From assembly GCA_028095005.1 (NCBI GenBank), contig CM051460.1, positions 235,494,742 through 235,558,741 on the forward strand: 64,000 bases of DNA. Reading direction: 5' to 3'. Source of the stretch: Rhynchospora pubera (taxonomy: Eukaryota; Streptophyta; Magnoliopsida; Poales; Cyperaceae). A program made the position numbers and the translations under genes. Below, in pieces: positions 22,578-34,076 of the stretch (position 1 is its first letter; the number at the start of each line of letters is the position of its first letter). Below the pieces are notes generated by a model, which was given only the letters and a program-made list of their open reading frames with translations, was not told where the DNA came from and searched no databases.

Positions 22578-24514
22578 ATGCACGGGCGGATTTAGTCACC
22601 TCCTTTCTGTCTTTAAGGCCAGTTGACAATTACATACTAACTTATAAAATTCCATTCAGACTAAATGATAGTCTTAATAATATATTACCTAAAATTTGAT
22701 ACAATTAAATTTTGAAAGATTGAATAAATCAAGAAGTTCTATGTGTGTGTGTGTGTGACAAGAGCTTCCTAAATGAATTTTCTTATGCAATATTTTTATT
22801 ATTAGATTACTTTTTTTAAAGATATTTATGATTATATTACTAACACCATTATTTTGACAAATTCCTGACTTTGTCTATGGATGAGCAAGTCTATACACAA
22901 GTGTCAAAGCAATCTTCTATTTCTCTAAACAAAATAATTATGAAAGTATATAAATAAAACTTTTGCAATATATATATAATTCTACCGTCGATACTTTCTT
23001 TAACATGTAACTCAATATAAACCATTCATTCAGATTTATGAATGGTTGTGATTTAATTAGAGTTTAATTAAATGAAAATTCTAAATTTGAGTCCATATGT
23101 ATCCATGTCAAAACTTCCTCGTATGGTTTTGCCTTTTAAACATTTGATAGTATTGAGAACGAGCTCAAACAAAGACATCAATTGATTTTCAAAGGCCAGA
23201 TCTGATCTGAAAAATATAAAATTAATAATAGAAGTTAATTATAAATAGCTACAGATTTATTCCCCCCTTTTGTTTGCTTAATTAATTTGTTCCTTGGAAT
23301 TTATGCCCTTTTTATGAATAATTTAGATCCTATGATGTTGCCTAGAGTCTAGAATGGAACAGTAGGGCGCAATGTCCAAGTCAAAGATCCGAAGCAGATC
23401 CGGACAAGTAAAAGTACTGAACGTGCTGCCCGTAAGATTCTAATCATTTCTAGTTTTCTACAACTGAACTTTGTAAAGGCTAAATTTACAAATTGCAGAC
23501 GTAGAATTTTTATGGATTCTTGACAATTTGAACCTAATAGAGGCACTATAGAAGCAAACTCCCTCTTTAATTGTACCACCGGCCCGCCGCTGATTCTTAG
23601 GTACTCTGTTGCATTTGTGCTGTTAAATTTCGTTCTGTTTTTTTTTTTTTTTTTTTTTTTTTTGATGAACTCTGTTTTTGTTAAACATACATTCCGCTGA
23701 TTCTTAGGTACTCTGTTTTTTGTAAAGTTAAATTTCGTTCTGTTCCGGAAGATATTACAATTTGTCTCTCTCCAACAAAAAGCACGGAATGCATGTTCTT
23801 TTTATTCTCAGGATGGATATTAATTTATTCAATATTAAAATCAATGCTAATCAGATATCATGCACACGACAGAGTCGTATCAATTATTATTTAATTTAGG
23901 AATTAAATATATTTGAAAATCTAAGATAATTCATATTGATTTATTGTCATCTAAAAAATAGAGAGCAGTTGTTTTAATGCAACTAGCAAACGAGCCCACC
24001 CGATTGTGTGGGAATAACAAAAAAAATTTGAGGTAATTTTGTTAGATGGCGATTTTGGTGTGATAAGAGAGGATTGATTTATTTTTTCTCTTTCCTTTAC
24101 TATGCGCACAAATTAAGAAAAAATAGGAAAGGAAACAATCTCCGTGCAGATGTTAACACGGTCTAAACGAAAGGTTTAAATCTTTTATCTCATTATTAAA
24201 TCTACACCACTGATCTGATCAAATCGCAAAAATGGACGGTCCATATTGCATCGGGTAAACAATTGTTTGCTCCTTTGAGTTCAAAGTTTGAATAGACTTT
24301 TGGTTTGGTGCTTTTATAAGTAGTAAAGATATATGCGTTGTAATACTTCCGTGATTTGTGATCATACAATTTCTACCATGACGTCTTCTCGGTCGATTAG
24401 TAAAAGTCTATCACTCCATATTTCTTTTTTTTTAATAACAAGCACATTGGCAGCCTATTAATCTATTACAAACGTGCCTTATTTAAACGGCGCGACCTTT
24501 TCGTTAGTCTAAAG
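22578..24514. other. Intergenic DNA with simple repeats, no gene supported
   Basis: It includes a short (GT)n run near 22742 and a T tract of about 24 at 23639-23662. A direct duplication of about 50 bp (GCTGATTCTTAGGTACTCTG .. TTAAATTTCGTTCTG) flanks that T tract, at about 23589 and 23696. The 76-codon minus-strand frame at 23349-23579 has no recognisable domain. Confidence 0.5.
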
Positions 24515-24816
24515 GAGCACTTAATAACAGGGGCACTATACCATCCAACTATTAGAGGAACCATATTCACAGACTTTTTGTAGTTGGAGAAAAGTAAAGT
24601 TAAATCTTAATTTACACGGATTCTTATCTGAAATGTAAAGTTAATATGAAAGTTTATTAGTAGGCGTGATATCAGGCATCATGCCATCATTGACCGTGAC
24701 ATAAGGCATCAATGTTTATTGGTCTGACGTAGTTTATACTTTATAATTGTGTAGTTTTCGTATATTGTAAATTAAATGATAGTTAGATGGCATAAAGAGA
24801 AAATAGGTCCGTGCTC
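24515..24816. mobile_element. Possible MITE with imperfect inverted ends
   Basis: GAGCACTTAATAACAGGGGC..ACCATCCAACTATTA at the left is imperfectly mirrored by GATAGTTAGATGGCAT..GTCCGTGCTC at the right. The interior has a short near-duplication (GATATCAGGCATCATG / GACATAAGGCATCAATG). No target duplication is evident. Confidence 0.4.
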
Positions 24817-24929
24817 TTAAATTTACAAATCTAAATTTGATGGTTACTATTCAAAATTCAATTTAAATGTTAGATGCTGGTCTAATTTAAGAAAGTCATG
24901 TTCTAGAAATACGGACTAACCGCATCCTT

Positions 24930-25090
24930 CACTACTAGAATTTCGTTTTTCTGCATAAGTACACCAACGTATTAGGGTCCCTAAATCAGATTAGAGACGC
25001 AGAAAGAAAAAAAAAAACTGGCTAGATGACTTTTAATGGGCGTCAATAGGCTGATGCATATTATTAGGACGCATAAATATTTTTAACAGA
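24930..25090 (+). mobile_element. CACTA-type transposon terminus
   Basis: CACTACTAGAATTTCG at 24930 matches the usual start of plant CACTA elements and is followed by short sub-terminal GACGCA/GGGCGTC motifs. A matching CTAGTAGTG end was not found downstream, so the extent is unknown. Confidence 0.45.
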
Positions 25091-25209
25091 GAAAAGAGGC
25101 TATACAATTCTTTCTTTTTCTTACGAGAAAATAAAATTAACTCTTAGACTTGTCAGAACAAAACGAGCGAATTTCGTGTTCAATACTAACTTAAAATAAA
25201 AAAAAATAG

Positions 25210-26330
25210 AATTATGTCACTACAAAACATTCTAATTCTAAATATGTCATCACAAAATGACTAATTGGATATATGCCATCACAAAATAGCACAAATTTGA
25301 TTTATGCTGTCAGTTAATTTGCTGGGAGGGATGATGATTAATTGAATTGTATTATTCTGTTCTCTATTGTTACAATACAAGTGGGACATGCATGGATCGA
25401 AAATACAAGATAGAAACAAATTTCTTTGGGTGATTTAGATTTGCACCGTTTGCAAATATTTAAAATTAGAGATATATCATGACTAAACAATAAACTATTT
25501 ATATGTCACTATAAAATAATGAAATTAATTTTATACCATCGGACAATTAATATGACCATTCTACCCTTTGAAATATGCCACTGTAAAATAATAAAATTAG
25601 AGAACGTGCCATCGGAAAAAAATTATTTGTTTTATGTTATTATAAATCAATAAAAATTATGTTTATACCACTGAAAAATAAAAAAAATAGTTATTCTATG
25701 CCACTCAAAATCAATCCTACAAAGGAAAAGAAATAGAAATATAAATGATAGTGAATACTTTAACAATTTTCATAATCTTCCATGCTAACTGACAATTTTT
25801 ACATTACTGGCTTTATGTATTAAATATGCCTTCAGGGATATTTTTTTTTCGAGTACCTTCACGGCTTTAAAAACGTGCCATCAGATATATCTTCCTTTCT
25901 TTGTTTGAAAAATAATAATAAAATAATGAAAGAATTTATAGTTTATGGAATAACACAATAGATATATCTTCATTTGCTAAGCTATTTGTTCATTCTGCAG
26001 TGAATATTCAAGAATGTTCCAAAGATTCTTTGTACGTTCATGAAATTTCTTATAAGTGAATTTCGTAATATAGAATTAACCAATCAGTGAGAAGAAATTG
26101 ATAGGAAATTAATCCATCCTTCGCGCCTCCAATTTTTTTTCTTCAACGTCGCAAATTTTTTCTTCACGAGTACAACTTTTTTAGGGTTTAATCCATGAGG
26201 GGGCAATTTGATCATTATTAAAAATAATGAAAGGATTGATGATGGTATTTTTAGAATTCAGTACTATTTTAGTAAAATTATGGCATAAAACTAATTTTAA
26301 TAATTCTATAGTGGCACTAATTTAATTAAT
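25210..26330. repeat. Field of imperfect short repeats (GCCACTATAAAAT type)
   Basis: At least ten variants of a phrase like TATGCCAYCACAAAATAA recur between 25215 and 25900, spaced irregularly by 20-80 bp, with inverse copies (ATGGCATAAAACTAATTTTA, AGTGGCACTAATTTAAT) at 26280-26330 and related sequence after the hAT insertion at 27170-27190. No ORF. It could be sub-terminal repeats of a transposon. Confidence 0.5.
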
Positions 26331-26523
26331 AATCTACAATGTTTTGAAAACCAGACCGAGACCGTTTCAACCGCGAACCGAATCCCAGTCCGGGCCAAAC
26401 TGAGCCGGTATTTTGGTTGTTATCAAACCACAACGAACTGGCCGGTTCTATCTGATTTTTGGCTAAATGGTTGAATCAAACTGTCTGATTTTTATATTTG
26501 TTAACTATTTTGGTTTGATTTTT

Positions 26524-26927
26524 GAGGTAGACTGAAATCAGTCGCGACTGACATTTGAATCTGTCAGTTACGATTAAATCTCAATTTTCGTGATTCTAAC
26601 TGTCGATCCGAACTGTTCGATATGTTCTTCATATTGGAATCTCGTTGGAGTCTAAATTTTACATTTTTCTGAAATTTTTTAATATTTTTTTGGTATTTTA
26701 CAAAATTCTTAATCTAAACAATTCTGGATCCTTCAATAACAACGATTTTTTTAATTCTCAAAAACATAGTAAATAAATTCAAAAAATATATAAAATTTGA
26801 TCTCCAATGAGATTTTAATATGAAGAACATGTTAAACGTTCAGATTAGTCATTAGAACCTTAAAAATTAAGATATAATCGCAGCTGACGGGTCCATCTGT
26901 CAGTCGTGGCTGATTTTAGTGAACCTC
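26524..26927. mobile_element. Fold-back element, terminal type 6
   Basis: The left arm GAGGTAGACTGAAATCAGTCG is mirrored by GGCTGATTTTAGTGAACCTC. Each arm holds the shared core (GTCGATCCGAACTGTTCG, CATATTGGAATCTCG). It is nested in the hAT element. Confidence 0.72.
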
Positions 26928-26974
26928 TTGATTTTTTACACGACATAAAATTTTTAATAAAATTTGCTATCTCT

Positions 26975-27040
26975 GGCAATCGAACTAGTGTTATTGGGCC
27001 ACACAAACAAGTGCTTTACCACTAGACTACAAATGGTTTT
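26975..27040 (-). other. tRNA-like segment with A and B boxes
   Basis: Read on the minus strand, TAGTCTAGTGGTAAAGCAC fits an internal A box and TAGTTCGATTGCC about 30 bases further fits a B box. A full cloverleaf with paired acceptor arms was not apparent, so it is called a tRNA-derived relic, not a tRNA gene. Confidence 0.5.
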
Positions 27041-27262
27041 CTGAAATATTGGACAACTGGTTCAATTGGTTGAACCGTTTGAACCATCAATCCAAGACCT
27101 TTAACGGTTCGACGTCCAGTTCGATTTTCAAAACATTGATAATCTAATAGTGATATTTTTGAAATTGTCAAAATTTGTAGTGACATAAAATTAATTATTC
27201 TAGTTTTTTTAGTCAAGCCAAGTGGATAGACTTCAAATTAATCTCTCCAATTTCCGAATGAT

Positions 27263-27399
27263 GGCTCCGTTTGGATGGTGTGGGAATAAGGGAAGAAGTA
27301 TTGAAAATTGTATAACTTTGTGAAAAGTTTGAATTGTTTATAATAAATTTGGGAGTAGCAGAAGCTATTCCTTATTTCTAGGCTCATCCAAACACAGCC
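27263..27399. mobile_element. Small PIF/Harbinger-like MITE, copy 2
   Basis: The ends GGCTCCGTTTGGAT and ATCCAAACACAGCC are inverses. The interior ACTTTGTGAAAAGTTTGAATTG matches the copy at 15667-15823. The 3-bp flanks (GAT/GAA) are not identical. Confidence 0.6.
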
Positions 27400-28809
27400 G
27401 AAATAAAAAGGACTAGAGGAGATACAGTCAATCACTATGAGCTGGTGTGATATGATAGGATATAATGTGTACACATGGATAACGTCTAGAGATTTCAGGA
27501 TAGCATAGCAGAGATAACAAGCATCCATTTCGTAACTGGGTAGCCTCTACCTAGTATTTCTAAAAAAAAAACAAGCATCCATTTCCTACGGGATAATTAT
27601 TCAAAAAAAAAAAATGCGCCCAAATAAGAATTGATTTGTCCTTGTAGGTTTTTGCCTTTTTGGGTATAAATTTGTCCGGTATAGGTTGCCAGGTTGGTAT
27701 ATATGAGTTATGACTGTCATATGGCCTAAATGATCAAAGAAACTCTTGGACCATATATATCTCTTGGGAGCTTCTGTCAAGTTTTCAAAACTCTTGGACC
27801 AGTTTGGCCAATTCGGGTATATTTTAGATGTATTTACAATTTCCTTGTAAGGAAATGAACTGCAGGTCCGGTGGGAATGGGATCAGATATATCTTCCTGT
27901 ATAATATTAAGTATAAGCAAACAACTTAAATGTTTTAATCGTTTAATTATTTAAGATTTTAAGTATTTATATTAATAAATGTAACTAAAAAGTTATCGAA
28001 GCACTGTGTGCAGTCAGGCAAATATAGTTGCTCCTCATGTCAAGTCTTTGATAGGTCCATTTGCCTACTCTATATTTCAAACACTAAACAATTAATGAGG
28101 TGTCAAATTTGATTCACACCGCTTATGTTGAGCACATGTAAAAATTAGTCACATGTTTTTACAACTGTTCTGGTACTAGTCTAAAAAGAAAAAGGCAATA
28201 TGAAAACTCAAGTTTTTCATATTTCACTATCTAGCTTTAGGTAAGATTAGAATCCGATATAATCAACCAATACTAGCACTCTTAGAAAATGAAGCTTAAT
28301 TAGGGCTAGCTAAGCCTTATTTTAATTACTGCCATTTATTGTTCATCATCCCCCATTTCTTGTGCTTCTTGCCCTCTATTGCTTGCCTTCTCAGCTAGAA
28401 AGGTTAAAATAAGTACAAAAAGGACATGAATGAGAGACTTTTGGAAGAAAAAAATATAAAAAAAAAGCTCCCTAACAAAAACATTTAATAATAACTATCG
28501 CGTCTGGACCTACTAATGCGAAACGTGAATCATGAATATTAATAATATCATCAATAATCGTCCGACCAGTGAATCGAATCAGAATCAAATCAAATCCGAC
28601 GATTTGTATCGTGAATAGTAATAGCTACCATTTGTGGCATCCCTTGATAACACCAATGCTGTCTATATCGATATCGGATAAGGTGTACAGCTGCACTTTT
28701 ATTTTTCCTTTTGTATTTTATTAATCCCTTCCTTTTTGTCGAACCCTACCGCTCATTTTTTTTTTAACTTTTTTTTCTCTTCCTTCCTTGTAAGCCTCAT
28801 CTGCACATG
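27400..28809. other. Intergenic DNA, no gene supported
   Basis: No ORF with a recognisable domain, no RNA gene and no clear transposon end. Confidence 0.5.
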
Positions 28810-28817
28810 CAGTGAGT

Positions 28818-29191
28818 TAGGGATGACGACGGTATATCGTTTGCCGTTTTTCGTGGACGTTCTGTCCAAACGGAACTGTAAACGGTACAAAATGTTATTT
28901 CATTTTCAAAAACGGAACGGTAAACTAAATGAGAGGACATACCGTTGCTGAAACAGAACGGTAAACGTAATGGTCTATTTCGCTTCCGTTTCGACAAATC
29001 GTGCCAATTTTTAATATAAAAACACGTTGTTCCGTTCTGTTCCGTCCAAACGGAACGAATAACAGAATGAAATGACATTTCGTTTTTTGAAACGGAACGA
29101 AAAACAGAATTGAATGGGCCTATTATTTCTGAAACAGAACAACAAACGAACTGACTCATTTCGTTGCCGTTTCGAACATTAAACAGGCCTA
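28818..29191. mobile_element. hAT MITE, 374 bp
   Basis: It starts TAGGGATGACG and ends TTAAACAGGCCTA. A perfect 8-bp duplication CAGTGAGT flanks it (28810-28817, 29192-29199). The interior is dominated by AACGGAAC/GAAACGG motifs as in the other hAT elements here; small ORFs on both strands are products of that repeat. Confidence 0.85.
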
Positions 29192-29199
29192 CAGTGAGT

Positions 29200-29503
29200 A
29201 TCTTCTTCTTACATGTCGAGGCGAAGTTTGGTCACTGTTTCTATAAACGCTAAATTTTTTTTTAATAATATTTTAGTTGACCAATTTTTTATATAGATTT
29301 TTCATAGAAATGATAATTTACCATTTAAATTATGAATAGTTATGATCGAATATGACTCAACTTGGGCTTAAAAATTTTGTCAATAACAGAACATTTCAAA
29401 TAAAATACTTAAAAATAGTTTCTCTATATGCAAATTTAGAAAATTTAGAAAGGAGCTAATTAATTAGTTGTCTCATATAGAAGCGGTGAAGGCATGTGGT
29501 GAC
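29200..29503. other. Intergenic DNA, no gene seen
   Basis: AT-rich spacer between hAT elements with nothing recognisable. Confidence 0.5.
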
Positions 29504-29664
29504 TAGGGCTGCATGACATCCAAAATAGTAACAAAACTAGAGTGTTTCGTTAACCGTTTCGTTTTGAACGAAACGATCGAAATTACGAAAATACACATGG
29601 ACGCAACCAAAATTTTTAAACAAAGCGAAACGAAATAACAATTAAAACAGTTGTTGTTTTAACC
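29504..29664. mobile_element. Left end of a hAT-like element
   Basis: TAGGGCTGCATGAC begins a segment full of GTTTCGTT/AACGAAAC motifs. No matching right end was found before the next element, so it is probably truncated. Confidence 0.45.
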
Positions 29665-29672
29665 CCTGGTGG

Positions 29673-29900
29673 TAGAGCTGCAAAACGGTCGAAACGGTGA
29701 CAAAATTAGGATGTTTCGTCTAACCGTTTCGTTTCGTTGACGAAACAAAAGTTTAGTTTCGTTGATCGTTTCGTTGACAAAAATGATCGTTTCGTTTCAT
29801 TGTTTCGTTAACCGTTTCATTGTTTTGTTGTCTCGTTAACCGTTTCGTCCAGACGAAACGAAACTAAAAACGGTTAAAACGATTTTCATTTTCAGTCCTA
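29673..29900. mobile_element. hAT MITE, 228 bp
   Basis: It starts TAGAGCTGCAAAACGG and ends TTTTCAGTCCTA. The flanks CCTGGTGG (29665-29672) and CCTGGTGC (29901-29908) match at 7 of 8 positions. The interior has many GTTTCGTT repeats. Confidence 0.72.
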
Positions 29901-29908
29901 CCTGGTGC

Positions 29909-30592
29909 TGGTGGTGAGGACGGAATGGAGATCGGAAAGAAGCAGAAGCCGAAGGGAAATCAGAAGGAAGAACAGGCCCAGCCCAACGTGCTGAGCCCAG
30001 CGCCAAAGGTAGGATGACAGGACGCTTGGGTGCCACGTGGACAAGGACAATAGACAGTGAGCCCAACCGTACAGGGCCTTTTTAAGGTGAGTCCAGCCTG
30101 CAATCTTTGATCATTGGGCCTTTGGGCTGAAATACGCGAACGCTTCAACTTCGAAGTTGGAACAGATAGTCAGATATTTATTAAAAAATAAATAAATTGA
30201 GCGCAAGATCAGTCTCCTGAATCTGGCATAAGCACTCCAATATGGAACCTTAACAAGCAAAATGAGAGAGATCATTAGATTTTCATCAATTGTGCCTTGT
30301 GCGCTTTCAATTTTAGTACTTTTTAGTTTTTACTGGAAAATGAGCTTAAAAGACCGACGTACTGTGGAGAGATACAATGGTACGCTAACACCAATTAATC
30401 AAAGCTACAAATTTCAATACTGTTTCTTATAATTTCCCCTCGAGATTTGAGTTTCGTAAGACAAAGACTAATTGAACTAATACAATAGTGAAAACTACGC
30501 AAATGATTATTTTTTTATGATATTAAGGCTAAATGTCGTCCCAAGCAAATCCTACACTACACTTGCATAATATGTGGCTGGAATTCCATCCA
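29909..30592. other. Intergenic DNA and probable 3' UTR of the Root_cap gene
   Basis: 29910-30150 is relatively G+C-rich but has no convincing ORF. 30400-30592 lies directly after the minus-strand stop at 30593 and is likely its 3' UTR. Confidence 0.45.
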
Positions 30593-32185
30593 TTAAGCAA
30601 CTGCAGCGGCAACACTACTGCCATGGCCGAACCGTGAAACCTCACAATCAGTTGCGAAGATATCAGATGACGCATACTTAGGTGCACCGCCCATAACCGG
30701 CATGTTCTTTCGCACGTCCATCTTGTTCACGTAGTCGGGCCGGTATGTTTGTCCCAAAACTCCATGTACGTTATCAGTTAGATTGCAGAACTTAAACCCT
30801 AGGTCTAAGTGGGCCAGACTGTCATTCTTGCTGACCCCATAGTTATGGATTTTTGAGTCCTTTTCGGTGATTGGCACAGCGTTTGCCATTATTTTGAAGT
30901 TTCCTTTGAACTCAACGACTACCCCGTTTGACGCCTTACTGCGTGATACTGACAACCCAGGAACAGCAGCAGACACCCATGTTGCACTTTTTCGGAGTGG
31001 AAGGGAGACAGCCTGTCCATCGAAGGTAATGTTGAGGTGGTCCTTGTCATCATCCCATACCACGGTCTTCTCGGCACCAAGGAAGAGCCTGTGGTTGTCA
31101 AAGAGTATGCCTAGGGATTGAATCCAGGTGAAATCACGCTTGATCGATGGGTTATGGTTCCCGATAAAGTGTGCATTAATGTGGAGGTTAGCATCGGAGA
31201 CAATGCAGAAGTCGTGGTTCTTGCGACCGTGGAAATAAAAGGTGTTGCCATCACCACCATTGAAGCGTGGGTCGCCGCACACATTGCCTGGAAGCTGACA
31301 CACTGCATGTAATATGGATATATACATTACCTCCCGTGAAATGTTTGTGAAATTAATTAGTAATAAGCCCAATAAAAAAATCTTATTTAATGAGAAGAAA
31401 GGGGTTATGAACAAGTGACAACCAAAACTGAAATTTTAATGTATTATTTTGTATATAAAAAAAGTATTATTTAATTTATATTTTATGGGGTATTTTAAAT
31501 AATAATAAAATGAAAATCGAATTGATTAGAGGCGGTCAATTTTTATGTGTGCTTTATTGCAAGTGTATTTATACTCTAAGGCTGTTTGGATGGGTAAGAA
31601 ATAAGCAAGAATAGTAAATTTCGGGTGGATATTTATTCCTAACCATTCAAATTCTTCACAAAATTACACACGTCCTAATATTTTCCGTCTAGAAATAGTC
31701 TATTCCTTTTATTCCTAAGCGATCCAAACGGCCCCTAATTAAGAGCTAGCTACTAATGTTCACCTAAATTTGGATATTTCTTTTTGTAACTTATTGGGAG
31801 TTAAAACTTTGAGCACCTTGCTCGTTCGGCATATCTTTCTACATTGTTGTATATGCATATCTTGCAAAATTCGTATATATGAATTGTATAATTCATGTTT
31901 AATTAGTGATAATTTTTTGGCTGATCATGTAATTTACTTACTGCATATGGTATGGCATGTTGGACAGAAAATCAGGCATTCGTCGGCGCAGTTTTTTGGG
32001 CATGATACACTGCAGCCAGGTTTGTTCGTCTTCGTATCTGCACAACCCGCCTCGAAAATGCGCTGGCCGAATGGCTTCACCAGAACAAAGTTCGGGGGTA
32101 GCGGCTTATTGTTGCCCTGGCCGACCACTTTGGTGATAACTGCAAGCAGACCAGCACAGAACAGAAGAAATCCTAACTTGGCCAT
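30593..32185 (-). CDS. Secreted Cys-rich Root_cap / LEA-related protein
   Basis: Two exons on the minus strand, 32185-31942 and 31302-30593. The donor is CA/GTAAGT and the acceptor ATGCAG/TG, joined in frame to 317 residues. Residues 1-22 form a signal peptide (MAKLGFLLFCAGLLAVITKV). Residues 48-85 are Cys-rich (CSVSCPKNCADECLIFCPTC), followed by CGDPRFNGGDGNTFYFHG and a beta-rich domain to the end. This is the plant Root_cap family (also annotated LEA protein-related): secreted wall or apoplastic proteins, biochemical role unknown. A minus-strand TATA run lies about 75 bp upstream of the ATG. The 639-bp intron carries a small MITE (31580-31735). The C-terminus ends SSVAAAVA. No sign of decay. 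Confidence 0.88.
31580..31735. mobile_element. Small PIF/Harbinger-like MITE, copy 3, in Root_cap intron
   Basis: The ends GGCTGTTTGGAT and GATCCAAACGGCCCC are inverses. TAA flanks both sides (31577-31579, 31736-31738), the PIF/Harbinger-type 3-bp duplication. Confidence 0.75.
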
Positions 32186-32255
32186 GCTACTCTTTTTTCT
32201 TGGTGTGGCTACAGGATGTTATGCCAATGGTTATTGGTACAGGCCACACTCTATG

Positions 32256-32266
32256 TATATATATAT
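32256..32266 (-). promoter_or_regulatory. TATA box of the Root_cap gene
   Basis: An 11-bp TATATATATAT run about 70-80 bp upstream of the minus-strand ATG at 32185 is well placed for a plant TATA box. Confidence 0.45.
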
Positions 32267-33764
32267 GTCACGAATTGTTTGACTTCAATTGGTATAGTAA
32301 ACGGGAAAGTTAACTGTCACCAGCTCGTGGTTTCATTTATGAGGGTTTTGAAACATAACGCTTCCGTTGGATCCAATCAATCAAGCGCTGACAAGTTTTG
32401 TCCGACTTTGTTTTTTGGTCAACCTTAGTGATCATGTATTAACATTAACAAGAACAAAAAACACACCCTTAAAATAGACGGGAAAAAAATTCGTGAAATG
32501 AATATGGTGTTGTCTTTTTGCGTGTTACTAATTAGAGAAGTTAGGATCAACTTCGCAAAATGAAAACTGAATGTAAGTTACTATATATTTTCCTTTTAAT
32601 CAAATTTTCTGGCATCATTTCTCCATCATGCCTTCAAAAAACAATTGAATCTACTCATATTTATTTTTTTAAAGAGAACGATTTGTCCATTAATTTTCCT
32701 TCTATATTTCTTGAAGGAGTCTGAAATTTTAATTTTCTTAAATCAAGATGACAGAACTGACACCAAGAGGGGGAAAAAAATTATAATCTGACCCGGCAAT
32801 AGGAATATTTAGGTTACGTTTGGCGTAGTCTTCCAAATCCAGCTTAGGATACTGTTTTTTTTTTATTTATTTGCTGGTAGACCGGCTTAAAATTTTGCAT
32901 AGGATCATTTTTCCAAAAAAAAAAAAAAAAATCCTTTTTGCTCCTGGCCTGCTTACAAATACAAAGTCGTTACGCTGTACAGTTGCTTGTTCGTCTGTGA
33001 AAACTTTTGCTTGAGAATTGAGTCACCTTCGGTTGACGGGGCGCGCGCAAAGTAGGTAGAAAGCGACAAAAATGAAGAAAAAAAAATAATTAACCAGTTC
33101 ACTTATCTATTTTTTAACCGGGCAGAAGCCTCTCATATCCAAAATTAATACTAAAGATTTTTTTTGTTACATCCAAAATTGAATTTAAATGGTAGTAGAT
33201 GTCACGAAGGGAAATAGTCCCTAAATCTTTTAATTGAAAATTCATATTTTTTTTCCCTTTCGGGAAATATAAGAACCATGCTCTAATCCTTTTCCTAAGA
33301 TTTCAATTATATATTATAATTTCAAAAAAAAAAAACAAAGAGTTTGCTGTAGAGTACGTAGCAAATTAGAGCAAAAAAATATATATAGAAATATTTTAAA
33401 TAAAAGGTACGATATAATACACTATCTTAAGAAAAATACTTCGGCGGTATTTTTTGAACAATCTCTTGCATACGGTTTTCCGGTGCATATCACTTTCTCA
33501 CAACAACAATTAATATGATAACCTGATAATTAGGGGAATTGTTTTCCATCATCCCATAGATTCTATCATCCTCATCATCCTCAAATTTTCATTAATTATC
33601 TAACATATCTTTATTAATAAGAAAGTTCAAGGGATGATGAAATCATTCCATTCATCCTCATTGCAAATCCAGCGTCATCCCATCATATCATATCTACTCC
33701 CAGCATATAATTCATTGAAATTCTGAACCGTAACATGTAATAACAAAATATACAAATTCAATAT
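32267..33764. other. Upstream DNA of the Root_cap gene, no further gene
   Basis: AT-rich with several A or T runs. CATCATCCC / GGGATGATG inverse motifs at 33540-33700 hint at a decayed MITE but no boundary is clear. Confidence 0.45.
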
Positions 33765-34035
33765 ATGTAACTGTTGAAGTTATATATATAACTGTTGAAG
33801 TTATATATGTAACTGTTGAAATTATATATGTAACTGTTAAAGTTAATATATATAACTTTTGAAATTATATATGTACTGTTGAAGTTATATTTGTAACTGT
33901 TGAAGTTAAAATATGTAGCTGTTGAAGTTAAATTATGTAGTTGTTGAAGTTATGTATGTAGCTGAAGTAGTTAATATAAATAATTGTTGTAATTTGGATA
34001 CTAACTGCTGTAGTTAATATGAGTAATTGTTATAG
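33765..34035. repeat. Degenerate minisatellite, about 21-26 bp unit
   Basis: About eleven imperfect units of GTAACTGTTGAAGTTATATAT run head to tail, with GTAGCTGTTGAAGTT and TAATTGTTGTAGTT variants towards the right. It ends about 40 bp before the copia solo LTR. Confidence 0.85.
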
Positions 34036-34076
34036 TTCTTGTGGGAACTCAAAATAGAAAGGATGGAAGGGAGAAT

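Larger units (their letters stand above)
26337..27138. mobile_element. hAT element (CAATGTTTTGAAAA ends) with a nested fold-back element
   Basis: The ends CAATGTTTTGAAAA and TTTTCAAAACATTG are perfect inverses. A perfect 8-bp duplication ATAATCTA flanks them (26329-26336, 27139-27146). It contains a fold-back element (26524-26927) and a tRNA-like segment (about 26975-27040). No transposase. Confidence 0.87.

Noticed and set aside
23990..24200. Possible Helitron or MULE end (AACTAGCAAACGAGCCCACC with CACGGG-like phrase)
   Set aside because: The usual CTAG end with a hairpin, or a matching inverted end, was not found.
26975..27040. Functional tRNA gene
   Set aside because: A and B boxes fit, but paired acceptor and anticodon stems were not convincing by eye.
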